Source of the DNA: Desulfobacteraceae bacterium
GTDB taxonomy: Bacteria > Desulfobacterota > Desulfobacteria > Desulfobacterales > SKZT01
Length of the DNA stretch: 64,000 nucleotides
Assembly (NCBI GenBank): GCA_011389745.1
Contig: JAABTQ010000003.1
Location: 100,813-164,812 of the forward strand
Direction of reading: 5' to 3'
Both the position numbers and the translations under genes were made by a program. Numbering within the stretch: position 1 is the first letter of the stretch; each line of letters opens with the position of its first letter. The notes below the pieces were generated by a model. That model had not been told where the DNA came from. It made no database searches and was given only the letters and a program-made list of their open reading frames with translations. Of this stretch, positions 52,447-61,279 are shown in pieces.

Positions 52447-55400
52447 CACCAAACCTCAGGGATTTATTCCGGGAATTGTTCGTCCTTTTTTAGCCGGTAC
52501 CCCTGCCATTATTTTTCTGATTATATCCCTCTGTCTCGGGTTTGGCGCTATCCTGGTGACTCCCCGTGAAGAAGATCCCCAGATTGTGGTTCCCCTCGCC
52601 GACATATTTATACAGGCACCGGGTGCAAGCCCTCAGGAAGTGGAAAAACTCGTGGCAACCCCTCTGGAAAAACTGTTATGGCAAATCGACGGTGTTGAAT
52701 ACGTCTATTCAATATCCCGGGAGGGTATGGCCATTGTTACGGTCCGGTTTTATGTGGGAGAAGACCGCGAGGAATCGCTGGTCAAACTGCACAACAAAAT
52801 TTCCATGAATATCGACATCGCACCACCCATTGTCCGGGGATGGGTCATCAAGCCCGTGGAAATCGATGATGTGCCTATCGTCAACCTCACGTTATATTCC
52901 GACCGGTATGACGATCATGAACTCCGACGTATTGGCGAAGAAGTACTCTGGAGGTTATCAAGCCTTCCTGATATTTCAAGGACAACCATCACCGGTGGAC
53001 ATCCGAGGGAAATTCGGGTTGAACTTTTGCCTGAACGAATGTCCGGCTACAACATTTCCTTGCTTCAGGTCCGGAATGCCCTTGAAGCAGCCGACGCTTC
53101 CATTACCGCCGGACAAATCGACCGTCAAAACCGCCATATCACTGTATCAAGCCATTCCTTTCTGACTTCGGTGACAGATGTTGCCGACCTGGTGGCGGGG
53201 GTTCATGACGGGCGGCCAATATATCTGCGAGATCTGGCCGTCATTATCGACGGGCCGGCCGAGGCGGAATACTACACCCGGTTCGGGCAATCCATTCGGT
53301 TTCGCCAAACCCATGAGCGAACCAAAGAACCTTTGACCTGTCCTGCGGTCACGCTTTCGCTGGCCAAAAAACGGGGAACCAATGCGGTGGATGTATCCCG
53401 CAGCATTGTCGACGAGATGGAACGTCTAAAAAGCACCATTGTTCCCGACGGTGTCGAGGTTGAAATTACCCGTGATTACGGACAAACCGCCCAGGAAAAA
53501 GTAAACGATCTGCTGAGTTCTTTAGGGTTTGCCATTGTTACGGTGGTGGCGCTTTTGTTTTTAACCCTGGGGTGGCGGGAAGCCCTGGTGGTAGCCGTGG
53601 CCGTTCCGGTCACCTTCAGTCTGGCCTTATTCATGAACTATCTTTTCGGCTACACCATCAACCGGGTGACCCTGTTTGCCCTGATTTTGTCTCTGGGCCT
53701 TGTGGTGGATGACCCCATCACCAATGTGGACAATATTCAACGACACATCTTTATGGGAATTCTCAAACCTTTTGAAGCCACGCTTTTTGGTGTCAACGAG
53801 GTTTTGCCGCCGGTCATCATGTCCACCATTGCCATTATTGTCTCCTTTGCTCCCCTGTTTTTCATCACCGGAATGATGGGCCCTTACATGGCCCCCATGT
53901 CTGCCAATGTTCCCATGACGGTAACATTTTCCACCCTCTGCGCGCTAACCATTGTTCCGTGGATGACTTACATGCTCCTTAAGAATCATCCGGCCATCGG
54001 AAAATCAACCACCAACAGTGATGGTAAGGCGGAGCCTTCCTGGATATACAGGACATATGAGAAGGTGGTATCTCCGTTTTTATCTTCCAGAGGCATGCGA
54101 TATATTCTTCTGGCAGTCATTTTAATTTTGTTGGCTTTTTCGGCATCCCTGGTCCTGTTTCGGCAGGTTCCGTTGAAAATGCTTCCTTTTGACAACAAAA
54201 ACGAATTCCAGGTGGTGATCGATATGCCTGAGGGGACCACACTTGAAACCACTGATGCGGTGGTCCGGACATTTGAAGATTACCTGAGGCAGGTGTCGGA
54301 AGTCACCAACATTGTTTCCTATGTGGGCACCCACTCTCCCATTGATTTTAACGGCCTCGTCCGGCATTACTACCTTCGGGAGGGCGCTCATTATGCCGAC
54401 ATCCGGGTGAATCTGGCTCACAAGAATATCCGTACTCAGCAAAGCCATGAAATTTTGCTTCGGCTCAGAAACGATCTCATGGCTATTGCGGAATCGGCAG
54501 GCGCCAAAATCCAGTTGGTGGAAATGCCACCGGGTCCTCCGGTACTGGCCACTGTTGTGGTCGAACTTTACGGCACGCCGGATAAAACCTATGACGAGCT
54601 GATCCAGGCGGCGGAACATATCAAGCAGATCATGTATGACGAGCCATTTGTGATGGATATCGATGACATGGCCGAAACCCCCCGGGACCGGATCAATTTC
54701 GTTCTCGACCGTGAAAAAGCTTCTTTGCATGGGGTATCTGCACAGGAAATCATCCGGACTCTCCAAATAGCGGTTGGCGGAGATGCTCCGGCCACCGTAC
54801 ATGCGGAATACGAAAGGCAGCCGCTAAAGGTCAACATGACTCTTCCCAGGGAAAGCCGGAGCAGTATCGCCGGTCTGTCCCAGATTCCAATAAGCACCCC
54901 TTCCGGTGAAATAGTGCCCTTGGCCGAACTGGCCGATATCGTTTTTGTGCCGGAAAATCAAACCATTTATCATAAAAATCTGGAACGGGTGGTCTTTGTG
55001 ATGGGGGAGATGGCAGGACAGGCGCCGGCTGAGGCTATTCTGGACATGCAAAGCCGCCTGAAAAAAGAACCGCTTCCGTCTGGTATACGAGCCGAGTGGG
55101 CAGGGGAAGGGGAGTGGAAAATTACCCTGGAAGTCTTTCGGGACATGGGAATCGCATTTGCGGTGGCCATGATCGGAATCTATGTGCTGATGATTATCCA
55201 GACCAATTCATTTCTCATGCCGATTTTGATCATGCTGGCGATTCCCCTGACCCTCATCGGAATCATGCCCGGATTCTGGCTCTTGAATCTGATTGCGGGA
55301 GGAACCATCGGAGGATATGACAAGCTGGTCTTTTTTACCGCCACCAGCATGATCGGTATGATTGCATTAGGCGGAATTGTTATCCGCAATTCCCTGGTGC

Positions 55401-55660
55401 TGATTGAATTTATCCAGGATGCACTCAGGCAAAACATTCCTGTCAGGGAGGCGATCCTTCAAAGCGGGGCCATACGCATGCGGCCGATTCTTCTGACAGC
55501 CGCCACCACCGGTTTAGGTGCCTGGCCTATCACTCTAGACCCGATTTTTTCCGGTCTTGCCTGGGCTTTGATATTCGGGTTGTTTGCCTCCACCCTGTTT
55601 ACGCTGGTGGTGGTCCCGGTGGCCTATTATGCGTTTTACGGAAGAAAAATTTCCCAATGA
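52433..55660 (+). CDS. RND-family efflux pump, inner-membrane subunit
   Basis: This is a 1075-residue proton-driven pump of the AcrB superfamily with twelve transmembrane helices and two large periplasmic loops. Family marks are APGASPQEVEKLVATPLE near the start, the proton-relay aspartates in LGLVVDDPITNVDNI (TM4) and GGIVIRNSLVLIEFI (TM11). The usual AIVVVEN after DD is PITNVDN, so this is a divergent branch, not typical HAE-1. It works with the adaptor and channel upstream. GGGGAACC precedes the ATG. The full operon is tolC-like, adaptor, pump. Substrate unknown. Confidence 0.92.
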   Translation: MTENNTKPQGFIPGIVRPFLAGTPAIIFLIISLCLGFGAILVTPREEDPQIVVPLADIFIQAPGASPQEVEKLVATPLEKLLWQIDGVEYVYSISREGMAIVTVRFYVGEDREESLVKLHNKISMNIDIAPPIVRGWVIKPVEIDDVPIVNLTLYSDRYDDHELRRIGEEVLWRLSSLPDISRTTITGGHPREIRVELLPERMSGYNISLLQVRNALEAADASITAGQIDRQNRHITVSSHSFLTSVTDVADLVAGVHDGRPIYLRDLAVIIDGPAEAEYYTRFGQSIRFRQTHERTKEPLTCPAVTLSLAKKRGTNAVDVSRSIVDEMERLKSTIVPDGVEVEITRDYGQTAQEKVNDLLSSLGFAIVTVVALLFLTLGWREALVVAVAVPVTFSLALFMNYLFGYTINRVTLFALILSLGLVVDDPITNVDNIQRHIFMGILKPFEATLFGVNEVLPPVIMSTIAIIVSFAPLFFITGMMGPYMAPMSANVPMTVTFSTLCALTIVPWMTYMLLKNHPAIGKSTTNSDGKAEPSWIYRTYEKVVSPFLSSRGMRYILLAVILILLAFSASLVLFRQVPLKMLPFDNKNEFQVVIDMPEGTTLETTDAVVRTFEDYLRQVSEVTNIVSYVGTHSPIDFNGLVRHYYLREGAHYADIRVNLAHKNIRTQQSHEILLRLRNDLMAIAESAGAKIQLVEMPPGPPVLATVVVELYGTPDKTYDELIQAAEHIKQIMYDEPFVMDIDDMAETPRDRINFVLDREKASLHGVSAQEIIRTLQIAVGGDAPATVHAEYERQPLKVNMTLPRESRSSIAGLSQIPISTPSGEIVPLAELADIVFVPENQTIYHKNLERVVFVMGEMAGQAPAEAILDMQSRLKKEPLPSGIRAEWAGEGEWKITLEVFRDMGIAFAVAMIGIYVLMIIQTNSFLMPILIMLAIPLTLIGIMPGFWLLNLIAGGTIGGYDKLVFFTATSMIGMIALGGIVIRNSLVLIEFIQDALRQNIPVREAILQSGAIRMRPILLTAATTGLGAWPITLDPIFSGLAWALIFGLFASTLFTLVVVPVAYYAFYGRKISQ

Positions 55661-55676
55661 TGCAGATTGAAACCAC

Positions 55677-55695
55677 GGCGAGCGAAGAATCTCAG
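55677..55695 (+). repeat. Internal fragment of the dispersed repeat
   Basis: GGCGAGCGAAGAATCTCAGG resembles GGCGACCGAAGAATCTCCGG inside the element at 49306-49547 (two differences). It lies between the RND pump and ywbE. Confidence 0.5.
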
Positions 55696-55717
55696 GTCAC
55701 AAGCCGGCACTGCTGAT

Positions 55718-55918
55718 CTAACCCAATATTTCTTTGACACGCCCAATTTCACCGCTTACCAGACGGACCTTGATACCGTGGGGGTGAGAGGAAGATTTTG
55801 TCAGAATGTTTTTCACAACTCCTTCCGTCAAACGTCCGGATCGCTGATCTTTTTTCAGCACAATTAAAACTTTTATCCCTGGCTTGAGGTCATGGCGATT
55901 CATCCCATTCAAATTCAT
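55718..55918 (-). CDS. ywbE: YwbE family protein (DUF2196)
   Basis: The 66-residue protein (MNRHDLKPGIKVLIVLKKDQ, then TEGVVKNILTKSSSHPHGIK and VRLVSGEIGRVKEIL) matches the YwbE family over its full length. The fold is predicted to be a small beta-barrel. The role is unknown. AAAGGGACC precedes the first ATG; the second methionine (MNRHD, five residues in) is also possible. It lies on the same strand as polY and about 125 bases after it, so it may be read from the lexA operon. Confidence 0.88.
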   Translation of the reverse strand: MNLNGMNRHDLKPGIKVLIVLKKDQRSGRLTEGVVKNILTKSSSHPHGIKVRLVSGEIGRVKEILG

Positions 55919-56042
55919 GGTGGTCCCTTTCTTTGTCTATTTTTAGAGCTTTTAAGCACGTCTGTCGGAAAAACCCCTAAAATTTATCCACATCACGCTG
56001 TTTATGTCATCTTGACTCCCAAATGCGATACAATGCGTGACG

Positions 56043-57260
56043 TCAGCTTCGTCCAACAATCCGGCGTCGTGGTCTACATGCACAAGAATCACCCCTCGTT
56101 CGTCCTGTCCTGATGGCATGATCTCCAAATCGGCTTCGGACAGAGTCGATGGCTTTCATTAAACTGATTTGGCGGCGGTTTTTTTCAAAGCTTTGTGGAA
56201 AAAGTTCCAGTTGATGGGCCGGTGGAAAAATGAGACGATCGCAAATAAGGCGTATATGACGGATTCTTATCCGCCGAAACCATGCCGGCACAAGCACCTC
56301 CCGGGCAAGATCGAACAACGCCATATCATTGGCCGTTGCCGGGTCCGCTTTTTTTTGGCGGATACAGCATAAACCGTCGGAATAGCCGATCACCAGCGCC
56401 ACGCGTCTTGCCGCCAAACGCCGATGGCGAAGCTGCTTTCCGGACTTTTCCACAAGACGGTAAAGTACACTTTCCACGTTTGCAACATCGTTGGTATCAT
56501 CGCCGAACTCATAATCCAGCAAAATCCCGGACTCAGTATTTCCCTCTGGAAGCACCGGTGAAAAATCGATGCCCCGCAAGGTATCGTAAAGAAATTTTGA
56601 ACGATTTCCAAAAAGAACCCGGAGTTGCTTCAAACTCAGGGAGACGACCTGGGAAACCTTTGTGAAGTCAAATTCAACAAGACGTAAAAAATCATCTTTT
56701 TCAATACCAGGTATCAGAGATAACGGAAGAGGCGCCAGAAATTTTTCTTCTTCGCCGACTGCCACGATATATTCTCCCGTGGGTTTGACCAGACGTGTGG
56801 CGACTTTAGCCACCAGTTTGTTAGGGGCCACGGACCATATGGGATCAAGACCGAGAGCCTGACGAATTTCCTTGCGCAATCGCCATGCCACATCCATGGG
56901 GGGGCCAAACAGGCGATGGGAGCCGGTTACATCTATGAAGAGATGACCGTCACCCTCGCCTGTTTCGGTCAGTGGAGAATAAGGAAGGGTGTGTTTGAAA
57001 AAGGCTTTCATGGCCCGTTCATATCGATCCTGGTGGGGGGGAAGAACAAAAGCATCTTTGCATATGCGAAGCGCCTGCCTTAAAGCCATTCCCTTGCGCA
57101 CCCCGGCAAGAAAAGCTTCCTCGCTCATATCATACACCGCTGATCGCGCAGCACCCTCCGGAGCAATGATCACAGGGCGATCTTTTAATCGGGAATCCAT
57201 CACCCGCTCAACAGCCACGGCAAAATCAGCCACGTTTAGGTGAATAATGGCGCGGCCCAT
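56043..57260 (-). CDS. Y-family DNA polymerase-like protein, ImuB-like, catalytic carboxylates lost
   Basis: This 405-residue protein has the Y-family palm and little-finger arrangement. The first metal-binding Asp, within a DMDAFF-type motif in active enzymes, is Asn9 (IIHLNVADF). The SIDEAFLD motif reads GDGHLFID, so the DE pair is Gly-His. It therefore should not polymerise DNA. It keeps QLELFP near residue 345, a good match to the beta-clamp-binding QLxLF, as ImuB does. ImuB is an inactive scaffold of the damage-induced ImuA-ImuB-DnaE2 mutasome; no imuA or dnaE2 gene is beside it here. It is third in an operon with lexA. ATG at 57260 chosen; overlap with DUF72 is 25 bases. Confidence 0.78.
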   Translation of the reverse strand: MGRAIIHLNVADFAVAVERVMDSRLKDRPVIIAPEGAARSAVYDMSEEAFLAGVRKGMALRQALRICKDAFVLPPHQDRYERAMKAFFKHTLPYSPLTETGEGDGHLFIDVTGSHRLFGPPMDVAWRLRKEIRQALGLDPIWSVAPNKLVAKVATRLVKPTGEYIVAVGEEEKFLAPLPLSLIPGIEKDDFLRLVEFDFTKVSQVVSLSLKQLRVLFGNRSKFLYDTLRGIDFSPVLPEGNTESGILLDYEFGDDTNDVANVESVLYRLVEKSGKQLRHRRLAARRVALVIGYSDGLCCIRQKKADPATANDMALFDLAREVLVPAWFRRIRIRHIRLICDRLIFPPAHQLELFPQSFEKNRRQISLMKAIDSVRSRFGDHAIRTGRTRGDSCACRPRRRIVGRS

Positions 57261-58183
57261 GCTTTTTCTGTTCCGGTTGCAGACATTTTTTCCATCAAAC
57301 CGCACTCCATCAGCTTTGCCATGAATGCGCGGGCGTTGTCAGCCGCCTGACCCCTGACATGATTGTTAAAAAATATAACACCACATCCGGCCTGACAGGC
57401 CATTTTTGCCACCAACCCATTGGCCAGCTCGAAAAGCTCTTCATCCGTGTAGTGATAATCAAACTGCTTTTGCATACTCCCGGAACGCCACCCCCGGGCG
57501 TTTCTGCCGTGAAATCGAATATAAAAAAGCTCCGGGTTGGTCACGACATCCAGACTGGGGAAAAGCCCCGGCAAAGAGGGGGTATCCACGGTAACCATCG
57601 TAATCTTTCTGCGCTCAAGTTCGGCAAAAACACGGTCATGAGCCCATGATCGGTGACGAAATTCAACAGCCAGTGGAACCCCATCGAATTCATCCAAAAG
57701 CGCGGCTAAAAACCGCCGATTTTTAAGCACCCGGTCGAAATTCGGGGGAAACTGCGCCAGAATCGCCATAAGCTGCCCTGATTGTATCAACACGGAGATT
57801 CCATCACGATATCGGGATGCATCACTGCGCCACCGGGCCGGCTCCACCTCGTGGGTCAGACTGCGCGTCAGTTTGGCGGTAAACCGAAAGTCGGGTGGCA
57901 CCTGGTTTACCAGGCGCTCCAGAGGCTGGATTTTGGGCATCTGGTACCAAGTGTAGTTAAGTTCCACGATGGAAAAGCAACGGGCATAAACAGGAAGCAT
58001 CCGCGCGGGTGGGGTACCCGATGGATAAAAACCCGTATCAGCCCATTCGGCATAAGAATAACCGCTGGTGCCTACCCATAACCGACAGGCAGGGTGTGAA
58101 GAATCGGGCGTATTTACAGATTGGGCGTACACTGATGACTCCTTGTGGTTCTTTGGATCATAACGCATCTTGCCGGCTGACAT
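57236..58183 (-). CDS. DUF72 family protein
   Basis: The 315-residue protein has the DUF72 TIM-barrel pattern: LWVGTSGYSYAEWAD near the start, FSIVELNYTWYQMP, AILAQFPPNF, VPLAVEFRHRSW, and FYIRFHGRNARGW. No reaction is established for the family; a phosphodiesterase-like or glycosidase-like barrel has been suggested. The ATG at 58183 stands 4 bases past the lexA stop, so translation probably continues by re-initiation. Its place between lexA and a polymerase-like gene suggests SOS-linked expression. Confidence 0.85.
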   Translation of the reverse strand: MSAGKMRYDPKNHKESSVYAQSVNTPDSSHPACRLWVGTSGYSYAEWADTGFYPSGTPPARMLPVYARCFSIVELNYTWYQMPKIQPLERLVNQVPPDFRFTAKLTRSLTHEVEPARWRSDASRYRDGISVLIQSGQLMAILAQFPPNFDRVLKNRRFLAALLDEFDGVPLAVEFRHRSWAHDRVFAELERRKITMVTVDTPSLPGLFPSLDVVTNPELFYIRFHGRNARGWRSGSMQKQFDYHYTDEELFELANGLVAKMACQAGCGVIFFNNHVRGQAADNARAFMAKLMECGLMEKMSATGTEKAWAAPLFT

Positions 58184-58187
58184 CAGA

Positions 58188-58826
58188 TCAGATTTTTTCC
58201 ATTTCCTCAGGTCCACGATGAATCCCGATGACCTTTCCCTGAATCAATATCTCTGAAAAACCGTACCGTCCCGGCTGAAAATTTTCATTTTCCGGAAAAA
58301 GCTCTACATATTGATCATGCAAAAAAAAACGCTTGACCGTAGCTTCCTCGTTGTTGATCAACGCCACAACAATCTCACCATTTCGGGCAAATTGCCTGGG
58401 CTCGCAAATGGCCAGGTCTCCGTCCAAGATCCCGGCATTTTTCATGGACTCTCCCTTGATTCTCAGGGCAAATAGATTCTGCCCACGGTAAATCCCGGAA
58501 TCCACCACAAGACTTCCTTCCCACTCCTCCTGTGCGTACATGGGAAGCCCCGCTGTGACTTTTCCGATAATCGGAATTTCCAGCCAGCGTTGAATCGCCG
58601 AGGCCTCCTTTACGCGGTTTAGAAGATAGATGGTCCGGCTGTAGCGACCCTGTCGTTTGATAAAACCTTTTTCCTCCAGGGCCTTAATCAACTGGGCTAT
58701 TGCGGCATGGCTGATCCCCATTGCCTCCGCAGCCTGGCGAAGACTGGGTGCCTTACCCTGTCGCAAGATTTCGCTTTGAAGGTATGTCAGGATTTTTTTT
58801 TGCTTGGTCGTTAGTTCCGATTTCAT
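58188..58826 (-). CDS. lexA: LexA SOS repressor
   Basis: The 212-residue protein has a winged helix at the N-terminus (PSLRQAAEAMGISHAAIAQL), the Ala92-Gly93 cleavage site in VTAGLPM, and the catalytic Ser127 (KGESMKN) and Lys165 (ATVKRFF). All residues for RecA-stimulated self-cleavage are present. It should repress its own operon (lexA, DUF72, polY) and other repair genes. Two direct repeats of TTTGTAWATGTCAA upstream are candidate operators. Confidence 0.93.
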   Translation of the reverse strand: MKSELTTKQKKILTYLQSEILRQGKAPSLRQAAEAMGISHAAIAQLIKALEEKGFIKRQGRYSRTIYLLNRVKEASAIQRWLEIPIIGKVTAGLPMYAQEEWEGSLVVDSGIYRGQNLFALRIKGESMKNAGILDGDLAICEPRQFARNGEIVVALINNEEATVKRFFLHDQYVELFPENENFQPGRYGFSEILIQGKVIGIHRGPEEMEKI

Positions 58827-58880
58827 TTTGGGTCTCCGGTTTTTATTTTCCCTTTTCCTTAAATTACGGTATACTTTTAA

Positions 58881-58917
58881 TTTGTAAATGTCAATGTTAA
58901 TATTTTGTATATGTCAA
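58881..58917 (-). promoter_or_regulatory. Candidate LexA operators upstream of lexA
   Basis: TTTGTAAATGTCAA (58881-58894) and TTTGTATATGTCAA (58904-58917) differ by one base and start 23 bp apart. Each holds a TTG ... CAA near-palindrome. On the minus strand each also contains TTGACA, so the repeats overlap the presumed lexA promoter. They differ from the E. coli SOS box, so the link to LexA is inference. Confidence 0.45.
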
Positions 58918-59067
58918 AACAAAAGGGTTTACATTGGACACAATCGACATCGCCAGGTGGATTCATTTCATACTCTCTTGACATCAAGGGCGCGGTTTTT
59001 TATATCAATACTCAAATACACGGCATTTTTATTTTTAATCAGAATTAACCACAAAACGGAATAAATT

Positions 59068-60420
59068 ATGAACATTTCATCTTTGGCGGCGGTTTCTCCT
59101 GTTGACGGACGGTATCGCAAGATGTGCCAACGCTTGAGCGATTATTTTTCTGAGGCAGCATTGATTCGCTACCGGGTAAAAGTGGAGGTGGAGTATTTTA
59201 TTGCACTGTGCAATTTGCCCCTTCCCCAGTTAAAAAACATCGATAAAAACCTTTTTGATTCTCTTCGGAGCATTTACCGGAATTTTTCCATTGAGGATGC
59301 CCAGAGGGTCAAGGATATCGAGAAAGTGACCAACCATGATGTCAAGGCGGTGGAATATTTATTAAAAGAAAAGTTTGACGACCTGGGCATGGAGTCTTTC
59401 AAGGAGTTTATCCATTTCGGGTTGACTTCACAAGATATCAACAATACGGCAATACCGCTTTCGATGAAAGAGGCGTGGTTGGAGGTGCTCTTTCCTGCAA
59501 TCGGGGAAGTCACAGCTGAACTGATCCAAAAGGCCGGCGAATGGAAAAAAATCCCTATGCTGGCACGCACTCACGGACAGCCGGCATCACCCACAAGCCT
59601 GGGAAAGGAGATGTATGTCTTTGTCGACAGATTAAAAAAACAACTGGAACTGATAAAACAAATTCCGTTTTCCGCAAAATTCGGCGGGGCTACTGGAAAT
59701 TTTAATGCACATCATGTGGCATATCCCGAGGTAAACTGGATTGCTTTCGGCAATCACCTGGTCAACGATATTTTAGGTCTGAGCCGCTCGCGGGTGACCA
59801 CCCAGATCGAACACTATGATAATCTCGCAGCTTTTTGCGATGCCCTCAAACGGATAAACACGATTTTGCTCGATCTGGACAGGGATATGTGGACCTATAT
59901 TTCCATGGAGTATTTCAAGCAGAAAATTGTGGAAGGTGAAGTGGGCTCTTCGACCATGCCACATAAAGTAAATCCCATTGATTTTGAAAACTCCGAAGGC
60001 AACCTGGGCATTGCCAATGCCGTTTTCGAGCACCTGGCGGCAAAACTTCCCATTTCACGAATGCAACGCGATCTTACCGATTCGACCGTTACGAGAAACA
60101 TCGGCGTTCCTTTCGGGCACACGCTGATCGGGTTAAAGTCATTGCTTCGGGGACTCAAAAAAATCATTTTAAATGAAGAGGCGCTTCGCAAAGACCTTCA
60201 AAACAATTGGGCGGTCGTGTCCGAAGCCATTCAAACCATTTTGCGCCGGGAAGGATATCCGAACCCTTACGAGGCGCTGAAAACCTTGACAAGGACCTAT
60301 GGCCGTATCGACCGGAATGCAATTGCACAGTTTATTCAAAGTCTGGACATTTCGGATGCCGTTAAAAATGAACTGCTGTCGATCACTCCGGAAAACTATA
60401 CGGGTATCTGTGATTTTTAA
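59068..60420 (+). CDS. purB: Adenylosuccinate lyase
   Basis: PurB cleaves SAICAR and adenylosuccinate in purine synthesis. The 450-residue protein starts MNISSLAAVSPVDGRYR as in the E. coli-type enzyme. It has the family signature SSTMPHKVNPIDFEN and the catalytic His region ARTHGQPASPTSLGKE. Length is normal. ACGGAA is a weak ribosome site before the ATG. It ends 29 bases from the converging esterase gene, with no room for a full terminator. Confidence 0.95.
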   Translation: MNISSLAAVSPVDGRYRKMCQRLSDYFSEAALIRYRVKVEVEYFIALCNLPLPQLKNIDKNLFDSLRSIYRNFSIEDAQRVKDIEKVTNHDVKAVEYLLKEKFDDLGMESFKEFIHFGLTSQDINNTAIPLSMKEAWLEVLFPAIGEVTAELIQKAGEWKKIPMLARTHGQPASPTSLGKEMYVFVDRLKKQLELIKQIPFSAKFGGATGNFNAHHVAYPEVNWIAFGNHLVNDILGLSRSRVTTQIEHYDNLAAFCDALKRINTILLDLDRDMWTYISMEYFKQKIVEGEVGSSTMPHKVNPIDFENSEGNLGIANAVFEHLAAKLPISRMQRDLTDSTVTRNIGVPFGHTLIGLKSLLRGLKKIILNEEALRKDLQNNWAVVSEAIQTILRREGYPNPYEALKTLTRTYGRIDRNAIAQFIQSLDISDAVKNELLSITPENYTGICDF

Positions 60421-60449
60421 ACTCATTCCTGGATTGCCAAATCCGAGTT

Positions 60450-61202
60450 TCAAGGCAACACCAAACGTTCCAGGAAATAATTCATCTGTTTGTACCACCA
60501 GGGCCAGTCGTGGTTGACATCATATCCCCAGAAGTCAATCCAGGCCGGGATATTTTTGGTGCGCAGAACTGCATCAAGATCACGGGTATCTATAATAGCT
60601 TCATTTTCCCAGGCACCCTGTCCCACGCAGACAATGATTCGACTGTCGCGGCAGCGATCGAGATACCATTGATCTGAAAAACCGGGAAGGTAATTCAGTG
60701 GGGAATTGTAATAAACAGCCTGAATTTGGTCTGCGCTGATTTGGAACTCGGAGCGGTCAAGACGGTAAAGTCCGGAGAGGGCAATAGTACCGCTGAACAG
60801 GTCGGGATGCTTAAAAAATGTGTTCACCGCATGATAGGCTCCCATGCTGCAGCCTGCGGCCAGGGGGCGAACCGAATGATTTCGGCAGTGATGACGAACA
60901 AAGGGAATTACCTCCTTTGCCACGTAACGGTCATAAGCTTCGTGGCGGTCATTGCGCTCTGCAGGTGAAACTGTAAAATTATACCAGCTCTGTTCATCAA
61001 CGCTGTCAATGCAAAAGAGTTTTACACTACCGTTTTCAATCCGTCCGGAAATGGCAGCAATCATCCCCATCCCTTCAAAATCGAAATAACGTCCCCTCGA
61101 ACAAGGAAATATCACCAGCGGCAGGCCCCAGTGACCATAAACTTTCAGTACCATTTCCTGACCCAGTTGCGGGCTGTGCCAGCGGTGTTCTTCGATATTC
61201 AT
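60450..61202 (-). CDS. Putative esterase (alpha/beta hydrolase, PF00756 type)
   Basis: The 250-residue protein has a nucleophile elbow GCSMGAYH (Ser in GxSxG form), an Asp in the DRCRDSRIIVCVGQGAWEN region, and a terminal His in GYDVNHDWPWW, completing a likely catalytic triad. There is no signal peptide. It is encoded next to an ATP-grasp ligase on the same strand, 77 bases downstream. Such pairs occur in other bacteria, but the joint function is not known to me. A thioesterase or peptide-ester hydrolase role is a guess. Confidence 0.82.
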   Translation of the reverse strand: MNIEEHRWHSPQLGQEMVLKVYGHWGLPLVIFPCSRGRYFDFEGMGMIAAISGRIENGSVKLFCIDSVDEQSWYNFTVSPAERNDRHEAYDRYVAKEVIPFVRHHCRNHSVRPLAAGCSMGAYHAVNTFFKHPDLFSGTIALSGLYRLDRSEFQISADQIQAVYYNSPLNYLPGFSDQWYLDRCRDSRIIVCVGQGAWENEAIIDTRDLDAVLRTKNIPAWIDFWGYDVNHDWPWWYKQMNYFLERLVLP

Positions 61203-61279
61203 ACCATTTCTCCATTTATAAAATACCGGCTGATTATTCCGGAAGGAAACTCAAGCCGAGTCTATCCCTGTTTCCTCGC

